Shown here in pieces: positions 50,957 to 57,820 of a DNA stretch of 64,000 bases (its first letter is position 1; each line of letters begins with the position of its first letter). Under the pieces are notes generated by a model, which worked only from the letters and a program-made list of their open reading frames with translations, had not been told where the DNA came from and made no database searches. The position numbers and the translations under genes were made by a program. This DNA comes from Candidatus Proelusimicrobium excrementi (lineage in GTDB: Bacteria; Elusimicrobiota; Elusimicrobia; Elusimicrobiales; Elusimicrobiaceae), in the NCBI GenBank assembly GCA_934643455.1, contig CAKUBV010000001.1, positions 186,001-250,000 of the forward strand, read 5' to 3'.

Positions 50957-51367
50957 ATGGGAAAGCGAAGAAAATACTTTACCGACGAAGAGCGCGCGGC
51001 GGCGCAGAGGGCGGCCGTTAAAAGATACTATGCAAGGCACCGCGAAGAAGTAAAGGCCCGCATCGCCGCTTGGAAAGAGAAAAACCGCGAGGAGGTAAAC
51101 GCCAGAATGCGGGGGTGGTATGAGAAAAACCACGAAAGGATAAGGGCTTACAACAAAGCTTACTACCAAAGAAACAAAGCCAAAATAAAGGCGGTGCGCT
51201 TAAGGAGTGCGGCGGATAAGGCCGGCTCAAAGCGGCGTTTAAAATATAAGGATTTTACCAAAGAAGCGCAGGGCCGGCCCTTAGCCGGGGCCGCCGGTTT
51301 AAATGCTAAGCAGAAAGCGATTTTGAGGCGGATTGCGACGGCTATTACAGCCGACGATATTGAGTGA
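50957..51367 (+). CDS. Basic repeat-containing prophage protein
   Basis: A 136-residue strongly basic protein. After a short start (MGKRRKYFTDEERAAAQRAA), a unit of about 15-17 residues of the type RYYARHREEVKARI, AWKEKNREEVNARM, GWYEKNHERIRAYN, AYYQRNKAKIKAVR recurs four times. Such YYxxNxEKI repeats occur in phage homing-nuclease-like and DNA-binding proteins (the repeats are common N-terminal to HNH domains). No HNH motif is seen here, so a DNA-binding role is inferred only. Confidence 0.62.
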   Translation: MGKRRKYFTDEERAAAQRAAVKRYYARHREEVKARIAAWKEKNREEVNARMRGWYEKNHERIRAYNKAYYQRNKAKIKAVRLRSAADKAGSKRRLKYKDFTKEAQGRPLAGAAGLNAKQKAILRRIATAITADDIE

Positions 51368-51374
51368 GGTTTTT

Positions 51375-51470
51375 ATGAAGCAAAACGATTTTAAAAAATG
51401 CAGAAAGTGCCCGGCTTCTTTCTATGGCCGGCCTTGCGCCGATGTCGATTTTTGCGGAGTGAAAAAATGA
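51375..51470 (+). CDS. Small zinc-finger-like prophage protein
   Basis: A 31-residue ORF with the cysteine pattern CRKCPASFYGRPCADVDFC, a likely single zinc site of CXXC type. A GTGAGG-like site precedes the ATG. Overlaps the next gene by four bases. Small cysteine proteins of this size recur in phage early regions. Confidence 0.5.
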   Translation: MKQNDFKKCRKCPASFYGRPCADVDFCGVKK

Positions 51471-51748
51471 AGAAAATAGAGATTTTCCTTGCGCGCAAGT
51501 GGTTTGATTTAATCGCCGACGGCAAGAAAAAGAGCGAGTACCGCAAAGTAAAGCCCTTTTGGACGGCGCGGATTAAAGAGGCCAATCCGGGCGACGAGAT
51601 TATTTTTAGACGCGGTTACAGCCATGTTATTATGCCGCGCAGGCTTATCGGCGTGAGCATCGTGGAGGGCTGGCAGCTGCCGCGGGCGGAGGGGGAGTTT
51701 TTCGGCCCGTGTAATGATGTTAAGTTTTACAAAATTGATTTTGAGTAA
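51467..51748 (+). CDS. ASCH-domain-like prophage protein
   Basis: A 93-residue protein whose start IFLARKWFDLIADGKKKSEYRKVK resembles the ASCH (PUA-like) fold, with a buried Lys/Arg-rich strand and GDEIIFRRGYS later. ASCH proteins bind RNA or modified bases and occur in many phages. Start is ATG 51467, coupled to the upstream gene. The exact role is unknown. Confidence 0.7.
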   Translation: MKKIEIFLARKWFDLIADGKKKSEYRKVKPFWTARIKEANPGDEIIFRRGYSHVIMPRRLIGVSIVEGWQLPRAEGEFFGPCNDVKFYKIDFE

Positions 51749-51758
51749 GAGGTGGATT

Positions 51759-52745
51759 ATGAAAAAATGGTGCGTAATTTTGGAAGAAGAAAAAGAAGTA
51801 CTCAAAGCTTCCGGCGGGATGTGGGCCTTGGGCTATTTGGCCGTTTTGCGGCTGAAAACGGCGGGCCGCGGGCAAATTAAAACTTCCGTAAGGGAACTGG
51901 CGCGGGAATTTGGCCTTGCCGACTTCAGGGCCGTTAAAAGAGTTCTAAACGCTTTGGCCGGGGCTGGGATTATAGCCCTTGAGCAGGGGCCAAAGGGAAC
52001 TTTTATTAAACTCCTGAGCCTGCCCGAAAACGGGCGGGCCCGGGATATGGAAAAACCCGTCGGGCAAAGCCCGACCTACTTTGACGGGGGCGTTCGGCAA
52101 ACCGGCGTGAGAGAGTGCAACCGGCGTGAACTTACGGATTTGAGCCGGAATTGCGTTTTTAAGGAAGAAGGTATATCGGGAGATGGCGGAGCCCCGCATA
52201 TCCGACAGACGCAAAAACACAATTACGGCCAAATACGGAAGTTTGCTAGCCGTGAAAACCCGGCGGCTTGCGAGTTAAACCCCGTTTGGGAAAACTCCGC
52301 GCGGGCGTTGCGCTTTGCTCAACAGCCCGTTGAGCAAAACGCAACGCCGGCCCCTTTCCCCTCATACTCCCCTATCCCCACAAATGAAACTAATATAAAT
52401 AAACAGCAAGAAAAGCATGTGTATATTAAAGCCGGCGGAGCGGCGCAAGAGAAAAAATCTTCCCCGCAGAAAGAAAAACTGCGCGCTTTCGCGGACAAGG
52501 TGGCTTTGAAGTTTGAAAGCTTTGAAAATCAAGCCCAAAAAAACGTTTGGTTTTACCGCAATTATAAAAATCTGCGTGATATTTTGGCTTACGGCGGTTC
52601 TGAACAAATGGGCCTTTTGACGATTCAGGCCTGCGCCGAAATGCTGGAAGCAAAGGGCTACAGCGGCAGTTACGGCGCGGTATGCCGCAATTTGCCGCTT
52701 TATTACGAAAAAGCCAAGAGGATGAAAGGGAAAAAAGAGGTATAG
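51759..52745 (+). CDS. Winged-helix prophage protein, possible replication initiator
   Basis: A 328-residue protein. Residues ~1-95 contain a winged helix (VRELAREFGLADFRAVKRVLNALAGAGII). Residues ~97-215 are a linker low in hydrophobics and are encoded by DNA full of palindromes (see 52022-52347). Residues ~230-328 form a helical domain (ACAEMLEAKGYSGSYGAVCRN). The layout, a DNA-binding N-terminus, a flexible linker and a C-terminal domain with repeats inside the gene, is that of phage replication initiators such as lambda O, but no homology is seen. Start at ATG 51759, GTAAGAGGTGG before it. It ends immediately before the AT-rich island. Confidence 0.55.
   Translation: MKKWCVILEEEKEVLKASGGMWALGYLAVLRLKTAGRGQIKTSVRELAREFGLADFRAVKRVLNALAGAGIIALEQGPKGTFIKLLSLPENGRARDMEKPVGQSPTYFDGGVRQTGVRECNRRELTDLSRNCVFKEEGISGDGGAPHIRQTQKHNYGQIRKFASRENPAACELNPVWENSARALRFAQQPVEQNATPAPFPSYSPIPTNETNINKQQEKHVYIKAGGAAQEKKSSPQKEKLRAFADKVALKFESFENQAQKNVWFYRNYKNLRDILAYGGSEQMGLLTIQACAEMLEAKGYSGSYGAVCRNLPLYYEKAKRMKGKKEV
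52022..52347 (+). repeat. Cluster of palindromes and repeats inside a coding linker
   Basis: Within gene 51759-52745: GCCCG-AAAA-CGGGC (52022-52035); GTCGGGC-AAA-GCCCGAC (52059-52075); direct repeat AACCGGCGTGA (52100-52110 and 52122-52132); and a long stem of 18 pairs with one mismatch, GCGTTGCG-C-TTTGCTCAAC / GTTGAGCAAA-A-CGCAACGC (52305-52347). An origin of replication inside the initiator gene, or in-frame insertion of palindromic elements, would explain them. Confidence 0.5.
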
Positions 52746-52796
52746 TTGCTTTTAGAAAATAGTAAAAATTTTGTATATTTGTATAAGAGAATGCTT

Positions 52797-54065
52797 ATGT
52801 CTAAATATTTTATAGATTTATTTTCTGGTTGTGGAGGGCTTTCTGAGGGGTTTATACAAGCAGGTTTTAATCCTCTTGCGCATATCGAAATGGATAAAGC
52901 AGCTTGCTTTTCTATAAAAACAAGATTGGCTTTTCATTATTTGAAAAAGAACAATAAGCTTAATATCTATAAAGATTATTTGCTAGGATTAATTACTAGA
53001 GAAGAACTATATTCCTATATACCACAAGCACTATTAAATTCTGTTATAAATCAAACTATTTCACAAAAAACTTTGCAAGATATATTCTTACTTGTAGATA
53101 AACAAATTGCCCATAAGAAAGTTGATGTTTTAGTAGGGGGGCCTCCGTGTCAAGCTTATTCGCTTGTTGGAAGGGCTAGGAGTGTTGATGGTATGAAAAA
53201 TGATAAAAGGAATTGGTTGTTTAAGTTCTATATTCAATTCCTTAACAAATATACTCCTACTTGTTTTATTTTCGAAAATGTTTTGGGACTTCTCTCAGCT
53301 AAGGATTCTTCTGGAAATAAATATATAGATATAATTTTAGGAGAATTTAAAGATGCTGGATACGATGTTTCTGTCAATATTATATCTGCAGAGCGTTATG
53401 GTGTTCCTCAAAATCGTAAACGTGTAATAATAATAGGAGCTAAAAAAGGAAAATGCTCCAGTTTGTATTTAAAACTTTCTCCGAATAATGTCAGGGTTCC
53501 GATAAAAGGACTTCTGGAAGATTTGCCTCCTGTAAGATCTGGAAATAAGAGTAATAAATATATCATTTTAAAAAAGCCTAATAAATTATTAGAAGAGCTT
53601 TCTATTGCAGATAATTTGCCTATTACTTTACATAAAGCTAGGCCAAATAATAAAAGAGATTTGGAAATATATAAACTGGTGGTAGAAAAATGGAATCGCT
53701 CAAAAGAACGGTTGCATTATGGAGATTTACCATTAAATTTGCAGACTCATAAAAATAAAAATGCTTTTATAGACAGGTTTAAAGTCGTTGCTTGGGACTT
53801 GCCTTATAGTCAAACAGTGGTCGCTCATTTATCAAAAGATGGGCATTATTATATTCATCCTGATATAACACAGAATCGTTCTTTAACCCCTAGAGAAGCT
53901 GCTAGACTGCAAACTTTTCCAGATAGTTATTATTTTGAATCAGCAGTTGCCGGGAAAGAGTGTTTATCCTCAATTTTTAGACAAATAGGGAATGCCGTTC
54001 CAGTTTATTTAGCTAAGCAAATAGCGGATAATATAAAAAAGGATATTTTACATGAGTGCAAATAA
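52797..54065 (+). CDS. DNA (cytosine-5) methyltransferase
   Basis: A complete C5 DNA methyltransferase of 422 residues. Motif I FIDLFSGCGGLSEGF is at residues 5-19, motif IV GGPPCQAYSLVGR at 114-126 with catalytic C118, motif VI FENV (159-162), motif VIII QNRKRVIIIG near 203, the target-recognition part around 230-330, and motifs IX/X ending in RQIGNAVPV. The gene is AT-rich (about one third GC), unlike the host and flanking phage. A TATATT -10 box at 52774-52779 and AAGAGA before ATG 52797 are seen. It overlaps the next gene by 14 bases. It likely protects DNA for the three-gene system; no cognate nuclease is recognisable. Confidence 0.93.
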   Translation: MSKYFIDLFSGCGGLSEGFIQAGFNPLAHIEMDKAACFSIKTRLAFHYLKKNNKLNIYKDYLLGLITREELYSYIPQALLNSVINQTISQKTLQDIFLLVDKQIAHKKVDVLVGGPPCQAYSLVGRARSVDGMKNDKRNWLFKFYIQFLNKYTPTCFIFENVLGLLSAKDSSGNKYIDIILGEFKDAGYDVSVNIISAERYGVPQNRKRVIIIGAKKGKCSSLYLKLSPNNVRVPIKGLLEDLPPVRSGNKSNKYIILKKPNKLLEELSIADNLPITLHKARPNNKRDLEIYKLVVEKWNRSKERLHYGDLPLNLQTHKNKNAFIDRFKVVAWDLPYSQTVVAHLSKDGHYYIHPDITQNRSLTPREAARLQTFPDSYYFESAVAGKECLSSIFRQIGNAVPVYLAKQIADNIKKDILHECK

Positions 54066-56193
54066 GAATACTATTTTAACTGAAAATAATGAATTTACAT
54101 TCAAATCTGCAGGAAGACATCTTCTTACGATAGGGCGTGATTTAATAAAAGATGCTTATGGCGCTATTGTAGAATTAGTAAAAAATGCCTATGACGCCGA
54201 TGCTAGTTCTGTAACAATAGATATTAGTGTGGAAGATTCGGAAAAGATAAAGTTTATAATTAAAGATAATGGCCATGGTATGACCCGTGATACTGTTGTA
54301 AATAAGTGGATGGTTCTTTCTACAGAAGATAAAAAAAACAGAAAACTATCTCCGAAAGGCAGAATAATGCAAGGGAAGAAAGGAATAGGGCGTTACGCAG
54401 TATCGGTATTAGGTAACCTTTTGGATTTAGAAACAGTTGATGCGACGGGGAAAAAAACACGTGTTTCATTAAACTGGGAAGATTTTGAGAAAGCTGAATA
54501 TATAGAAAATATAAAAATTTTTGTTAGCACGGATAATGCTGATTCTGCGCCTTATACAAAGCTTACAATTGAGGGAAATAAAACTTATTTAAAACCTTGG
54601 ATTGATAGAAAATACAGGGAAAAATTAATTTTGGAACTTAGGAAATTAATTGCGCCTTTATTAAATTCGCAAGATAAATTCGAAATTTCTCTGAAGGAAA
54701 AAGGGTTTGATTTGCTTCCTTTATCTATCAAAATAGAGCCTATTGATATTTTAGATTATTTTGATTACAGAATATCAGGAACGGTCGATAGGGATATAGT
54801 TAAATTAAAATATGAATGTTTTAAAAAAGGAATTGAAGAAAATATAGATATTCAGTCCCTAAAATTCCAAGAGAGTTTTTTTGATATAGGTAAGGTGACA
54901 TTTGACCTAAGAGTATATGATCGGGATACTGTTTCTTTAGAATATTTAATTGGGCGTTTCCCTTCAAATGAAAAAAAAGCTTTTTCTACCGCCAATCAGA
55001 TCAAAAGTTTTTTAGATTTATTTGTTGGGGTTGGTGTATATAGGAATTCATTTAGAATTAGACCTTTAGGCGATTCTGGATATGATTGGTTAAAGTTAGA
55101 CGAAAGACGTGTACAAAATCCTTCTTTATGTGTAGGGTTTAATCAAATTATTGGCTCTATTCATATTGAAAGTGAAGAAAAATCTAATTTGGAAGAAAAA
55201 AGCGCTCGAGACGGCCTTAAAGAAAATAAAGCATATGAAGAACTAATAATTTTAACGCACAATGTTTTAAAGGAACTTGAAGATAGAAGATTTAAAGTAA
55301 GAAGGTCTTTGGATAAAAAGACCAAAACTGCCCAAGATGTAAATGCTCTTTATGAAACTTCTGATTTAAAAAGAGCTGTTTCTAAATTAGTGAACGATAA
55401 TAATTTAAGAAAACAAATTGAAGAGGTTATAGATAAAGATCAAGAAAAGAAACGCCGGGCTCTTGATAATTTGGTTCAAAAAATAGCGATTTATCAAGGG
55501 CAAGCGACTTTGGGAAAAATTATGAATGTTGTTTTACATGAGGGTAGAAAACCGTTAAACTATTTTTCTAATCAAGCAGGAAATATTATTGAATATGCCG
55601 AGCTGATAAAAAATAATTTTTCGCAAAGTATTTTGGAAAATGTGGTCAGGATTATGAATGAAATTTCTGCTAATTCAAAATTGTTGTCAGCTCTTTTTAA
55701 ACGTTTAGATCCTTTAGCTGCGGGTAATAGAGGCAAAAAAAGAAAGGAAAAGCTTTTAAATATGATTGGCAATTGTTTCAAAGTCTATAATGAAACCATT
55801 AAGAAAGTTGGTATAACCGTAAAGTTTGAATGTCCTGAAGATTTGGAATTATACTGTTTAACTGGTGATATAGCCATTATATTTATGAATTTGATAGATA
55901 ATAGCGTTTACTGGTTGGAACATGGTAAACATATTGATAGACAGATCTCTCTGTCTGTTACTGAAGAAGAAGGGAAAATCATCGTTGATTTTATGGATAA
56001 TGGCCCTGGGATATCGGAAGAAAACATAGAATCTGGCATTATCTTTGAGCCTGAATATTCTACTAAACCGAATGGTACAGGCTTAGGATTAGCTCTAGCG
56101 GGCGAAGCTATAGAACGTAATAATGGGAAACTAGAAGCTTATTATAGTGACAAAGGGGCTCATTTTAAATTAACTTTTTATAAGAGGTTATAA
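54052..56193 (+). CDS. Double-GHKL protein: Hsp90-like ATPase domain plus histidine-kinase core
   Basis: 713 residues with two complete Bergerat ATP sites. N-terminal site: ELVKNAYDAD (41-50, N45), DNGHGM (72-77), GKKGIGRYA (108-116), like Hsp90/MutL/MORC ATPases. C-terminal site: NLIDN (613-617), DNGPGI (649-654), GTGLGLALA (675-683), like histidine kinases. Between them a helical region carries LHEGRKPL (495-502) where H496 fits the H-box His. So it may be a sensor kinase whose input domain is itself a GHKL ATPase. No membrane segment: cytoplasmic. It overlaps the methyltransferase gene and is followed after one base by the receiver gene, which is probably its phosphotransfer partner. GHKL ATPases near methyltransferases occur in known restriction-like systems. 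Confidence 0.85.
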   Translation: MSANKNTILTENNEFTFKSAGRHLLTIGRDLIKDAYGAIVELVKNAYDADASSVTIDISVEDSEKIKFIIKDNGHGMTRDTVVNKWMVLSTEDKKNRKLSPKGRIMQGKKGIGRYAVSVLGNLLDLETVDATGKKTRVSLNWEDFEKAEYIENIKIFVSTDNADSAPYTKLTIEGNKTYLKPWIDRKYREKLILELRKLIAPLLNSQDKFEISLKEKGFDLLPLSIKIEPIDILDYFDYRISGTVDRDIVKLKYECFKKGIEENIDIQSLKFQESFFDIGKVTFDLRVYDRDTVSLEYLIGRFPSNEKKAFSTANQIKSFLDLFVGVGVYRNSFRIRPLGDSGYDWLKLDERRVQNPSLCVGFNQIIGSIHIESEEKSNLEEKSARDGLKENKAYEELIILTHNVLKELEDRRFKVRRSLDKKTKTAQDVNALYETSDLKRAVSKLVNDNNLRKQIEEVIDKDQEKKRRALDNLVQKIAIYQGQATLGKIMNVVLHEGRKPLNYFSNQAGNIIEYAELIKNNFSQSILENVVRIMNEISANSKLLSALFKRLDPLAAGNRGKKRKEKLLNMIGNCFKVYNETIKKVGITVKFECPEDLELYCLTGDIAIIFMNLIDNSVYWLEHGKHIDRQISLSVTEEEGKIIVDFMDNGPGISEENIESGIIFEPEYSTKPNGTGLGLALAGEAIERNNGKLEAYYSDKGAHFKLTFYKRL

Positions 56194-56194
56194 A

Positions 56195-57268
56195 ATGAAG
56201 ATTTTATTTATCGAAGATTCTAAAAGCGATATTGATGCTTTTGCTACTAGCCTAGAACTCTTTAAGACTAAAAATCCATGCGTGCCGATTGATTATACGA
56301 ATATTTCTTCTATTAAAGAGTTCAAAGAACTTTATCCAAATAATGATTATGATGCTATTGTCATTGATATCAAACTAAAGGGCAGTAATGGCCAAGAAAA
56401 TTTAGATATTGATGCTGGTAATCATATTATTGAAAAGATAGAAAAAACTTTTCAAAATATTCCAATTTATATTGTTACAGGAACCCCTAGTAATATTAAG
56501 TATACAGGAAAGTTGGTAGTAAAAACTTATACAAAAGGGGAAGGCCAAGTTTACGGGCAAGTATTGGATAATATTCTGTCATTGCATAATACTGGTCTTA
56601 TTAAAATCATTGGTGGAAAAGGAATACTTTTCCAAATAGCTAACAAAATTTATAAAGAAAATATTTTACCTGATATTGAAGTTTGGATGAACTATTGTAA
56701 CAAAAATAAAGAAACTGAAAAAATATTATCTAGGTACATTTCAAGTTGTTTGGAAGGATATTTAGAAGATTCTTGTCAATATGTTAAAGAAGAAATGTTC
56801 ATGATTCCGCCTGCTAATAATGATATAAAGACAGGAACAATATTAAAAAGTAGAGATGATTTATATTATGTTGTTATAACGCCGGAGTGCGATCTTTATC
56901 TAAGAAATGACAATAAGCCTAAAAGCCCTTTTGTTTTATTATGCCAATTGCAAGACTCTTTTGATAAATTTGATCCCGATATATTATGTAAATATGATCA
57001 TCGTTTCCCATATATTTACTATATTCCAGCCAATAGAGTTATTAAATACAGTACCTTTTTAAATTTTAGAGAAATTTTTTCTATAAAATGGGAGGAGGCA
57101 AAGGATGCAAGTAAATATAATAAAGTAATTCAGATACAGCCTGCTTTCGCTAAAGAAATACTTATTAAATTCTCTAATTATTATTCTAGATTAGGACAAC
57201 CTTCTTTTTATGATAATCATTTAAAAGAAAGTCATGAAGAGAAAGGCAAAGAAAAAGACTTACATTGA
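56195..57268 (+). CDS. Receiver-domain (response-regulator-like) protein with novel C-terminal domain
   Basis: 357 residues. Residues 1 to ~125 form a receiver: acidic pair E7-D8, phospho-acceptor D58 in YDAIVIDIK, T95 in IVTGT, and K110 in VVKTY, so all functional positions are kept. From ~140 to 357 is a domain I do not recognise as a DNA-binding output: notable stretches are VVITPECDLYLRN (226-238), YIYYIPANRV (273-282) and LIKFSNYYSRLGQPSF (323-338). The region could be the effector (for example a nuclease, protease or other toxin). It follows the double-GHKL protein by one base and ends the AT-rich island. Phosphorylation by the upstream protein is inferred, not shown. Confidence 0.75.
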   Translation: MKILFIEDSKSDIDAFATSLELFKTKNPCVPIDYTNISSIKEFKELYPNNDYDAIVIDIKLKGSNGQENLDIDAGNHIIEKIEKTFQNIPIYIVTGTPSNIKYTGKLVVKTYTKGEGQVYGQVLDNILSLHNTGLIKIIGGKGILFQIANKIYKENILPDIEVWMNYCNKNKETEKILSRYISSCLEGYLEDSCQYVKEEMFMIPPANNDIKTGTILKSRDDLYYVVITPECDLYLRNDNKPKSPFVLLCQLQDSFDKFDPDILCKYDHRFPYIYYIPANRVIKYSTFLNFREIFSIKWEEAKDASKYNKVIQIQPAFAKEILIKFSNYYSRLGQPSFYDNHLKESHEEKGKEKDLH

Positions 57269-57300
57269 AAAAATATCTAAATAAAAAAGAAGTGCTACAA

Positions 57301-57426
57301 ATGACCCCTAGTTTGACCATAGGGTTTAATGTCGGCGCGAAAAGGCCGCCCGGAGCGTGCGGGGGCAGCTTTATAAAATGTTTTATAAAATCGGTTTCGG
57401 TTGATAATTTGCCGCTAAAAGGCTAA
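57301..57426 (+). other. 41-codon ORF at the island edge, possible gene remnant
   Basis: ATG 57301 to TAA 57424-57426 encodes MTPSLTIGFNVGAKRPPGAC and 21 further residues. Its base composition is that of the flanking phage, not of the AT-rich island. No good ribosome site. It may be the 3' remainder of a gene cut by insertion of the methyltransferase island, or chance. Confidence 0.3.
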
Positions 57427-57442
57427 AATATTATTGAAAATA

Positions 57443-57486
57443 AAAGGCCCAACGCCCTTAATTTTAAGGGAGGTTGGGCCTTTTGC
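57443..57486 (+). terminator. Strong terminator between the methyltransferase island and the tail cluster
   Basis: AAAGGCCCAAC-G-CCCTTAA pairs with TTAAGGG-A-GGTTGGGCCTTT, nearly perfect over 19 pairs, followed by T4. It insulates the tail-fibre genes from the island. Confidence 0.9.
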
Positions 57487-57502
57487 TTTGCCCGTCTTGC
57501 AA

Positions 57503-57820
57503 ATGAAAATCAAAAAAATATATCAGGGGGGGGACACCGCTTTCGGCGGGGGGAACCTCTATATTCTGTTAAAAACGAATCTTAAGGATTTGAGCGGTTT
57601 TACGGCGGAATTTAAAGTGGGCGGAGTCTGCAAGAGTTTTGAGGATTTAACTTCCGGCAAGTTGAGCTTTAATCTAACGGCGGAAGAAACCGCCTCTTTG
57701 CCTTTGGGCTTTTTGCCGGTGGAATTTATCGTTACCGACCCGCAGGGGCGCAAGTTCAAAGGCATTGCCGACACTATTTTTGAAATCAGACCTATGGAGG
57801 ATTTTGATAATGAACAGTAA
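57503..57820 (+). CDS. Small phage tail-cluster protein, beta-rich
   Basis: A 105-residue protein that looks like a single beta-sandwich (GGDTAFGGGNLYILLKTNL, then DLSGFTAEFKVGG). The pattern of a leading GD-x-F segment followed by a DLSGF-type strand is like the N-terminal domain of phage baseplate upper proteins (BppU-type), which connect fibres to the baseplate; this is a fold-level resemblance only. I start at ATG 57503 because the frame further upstream runs through the terminator. No clear ribosome site. It overlaps the tail fibre start by 11 bases. Confidence 0.6.
   Translation: MKIKKIYQGGDTAFGGGNLYILLKTNLKDLSGFTAEFKVGGVCKSFEDLTSGKLSFNLTAEETASLPLGFLPVEFIVTDPQGRKFKGIADTIFEIRPMEDFDNEQ

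Noticed and set aside
52797..57268. Classical type II restriction-modification system
   Set aside because: The methyltransferase is complete but neither partner shows recognisable restriction nuclease motifs; both have ATPase/kinase or receiver motifs.
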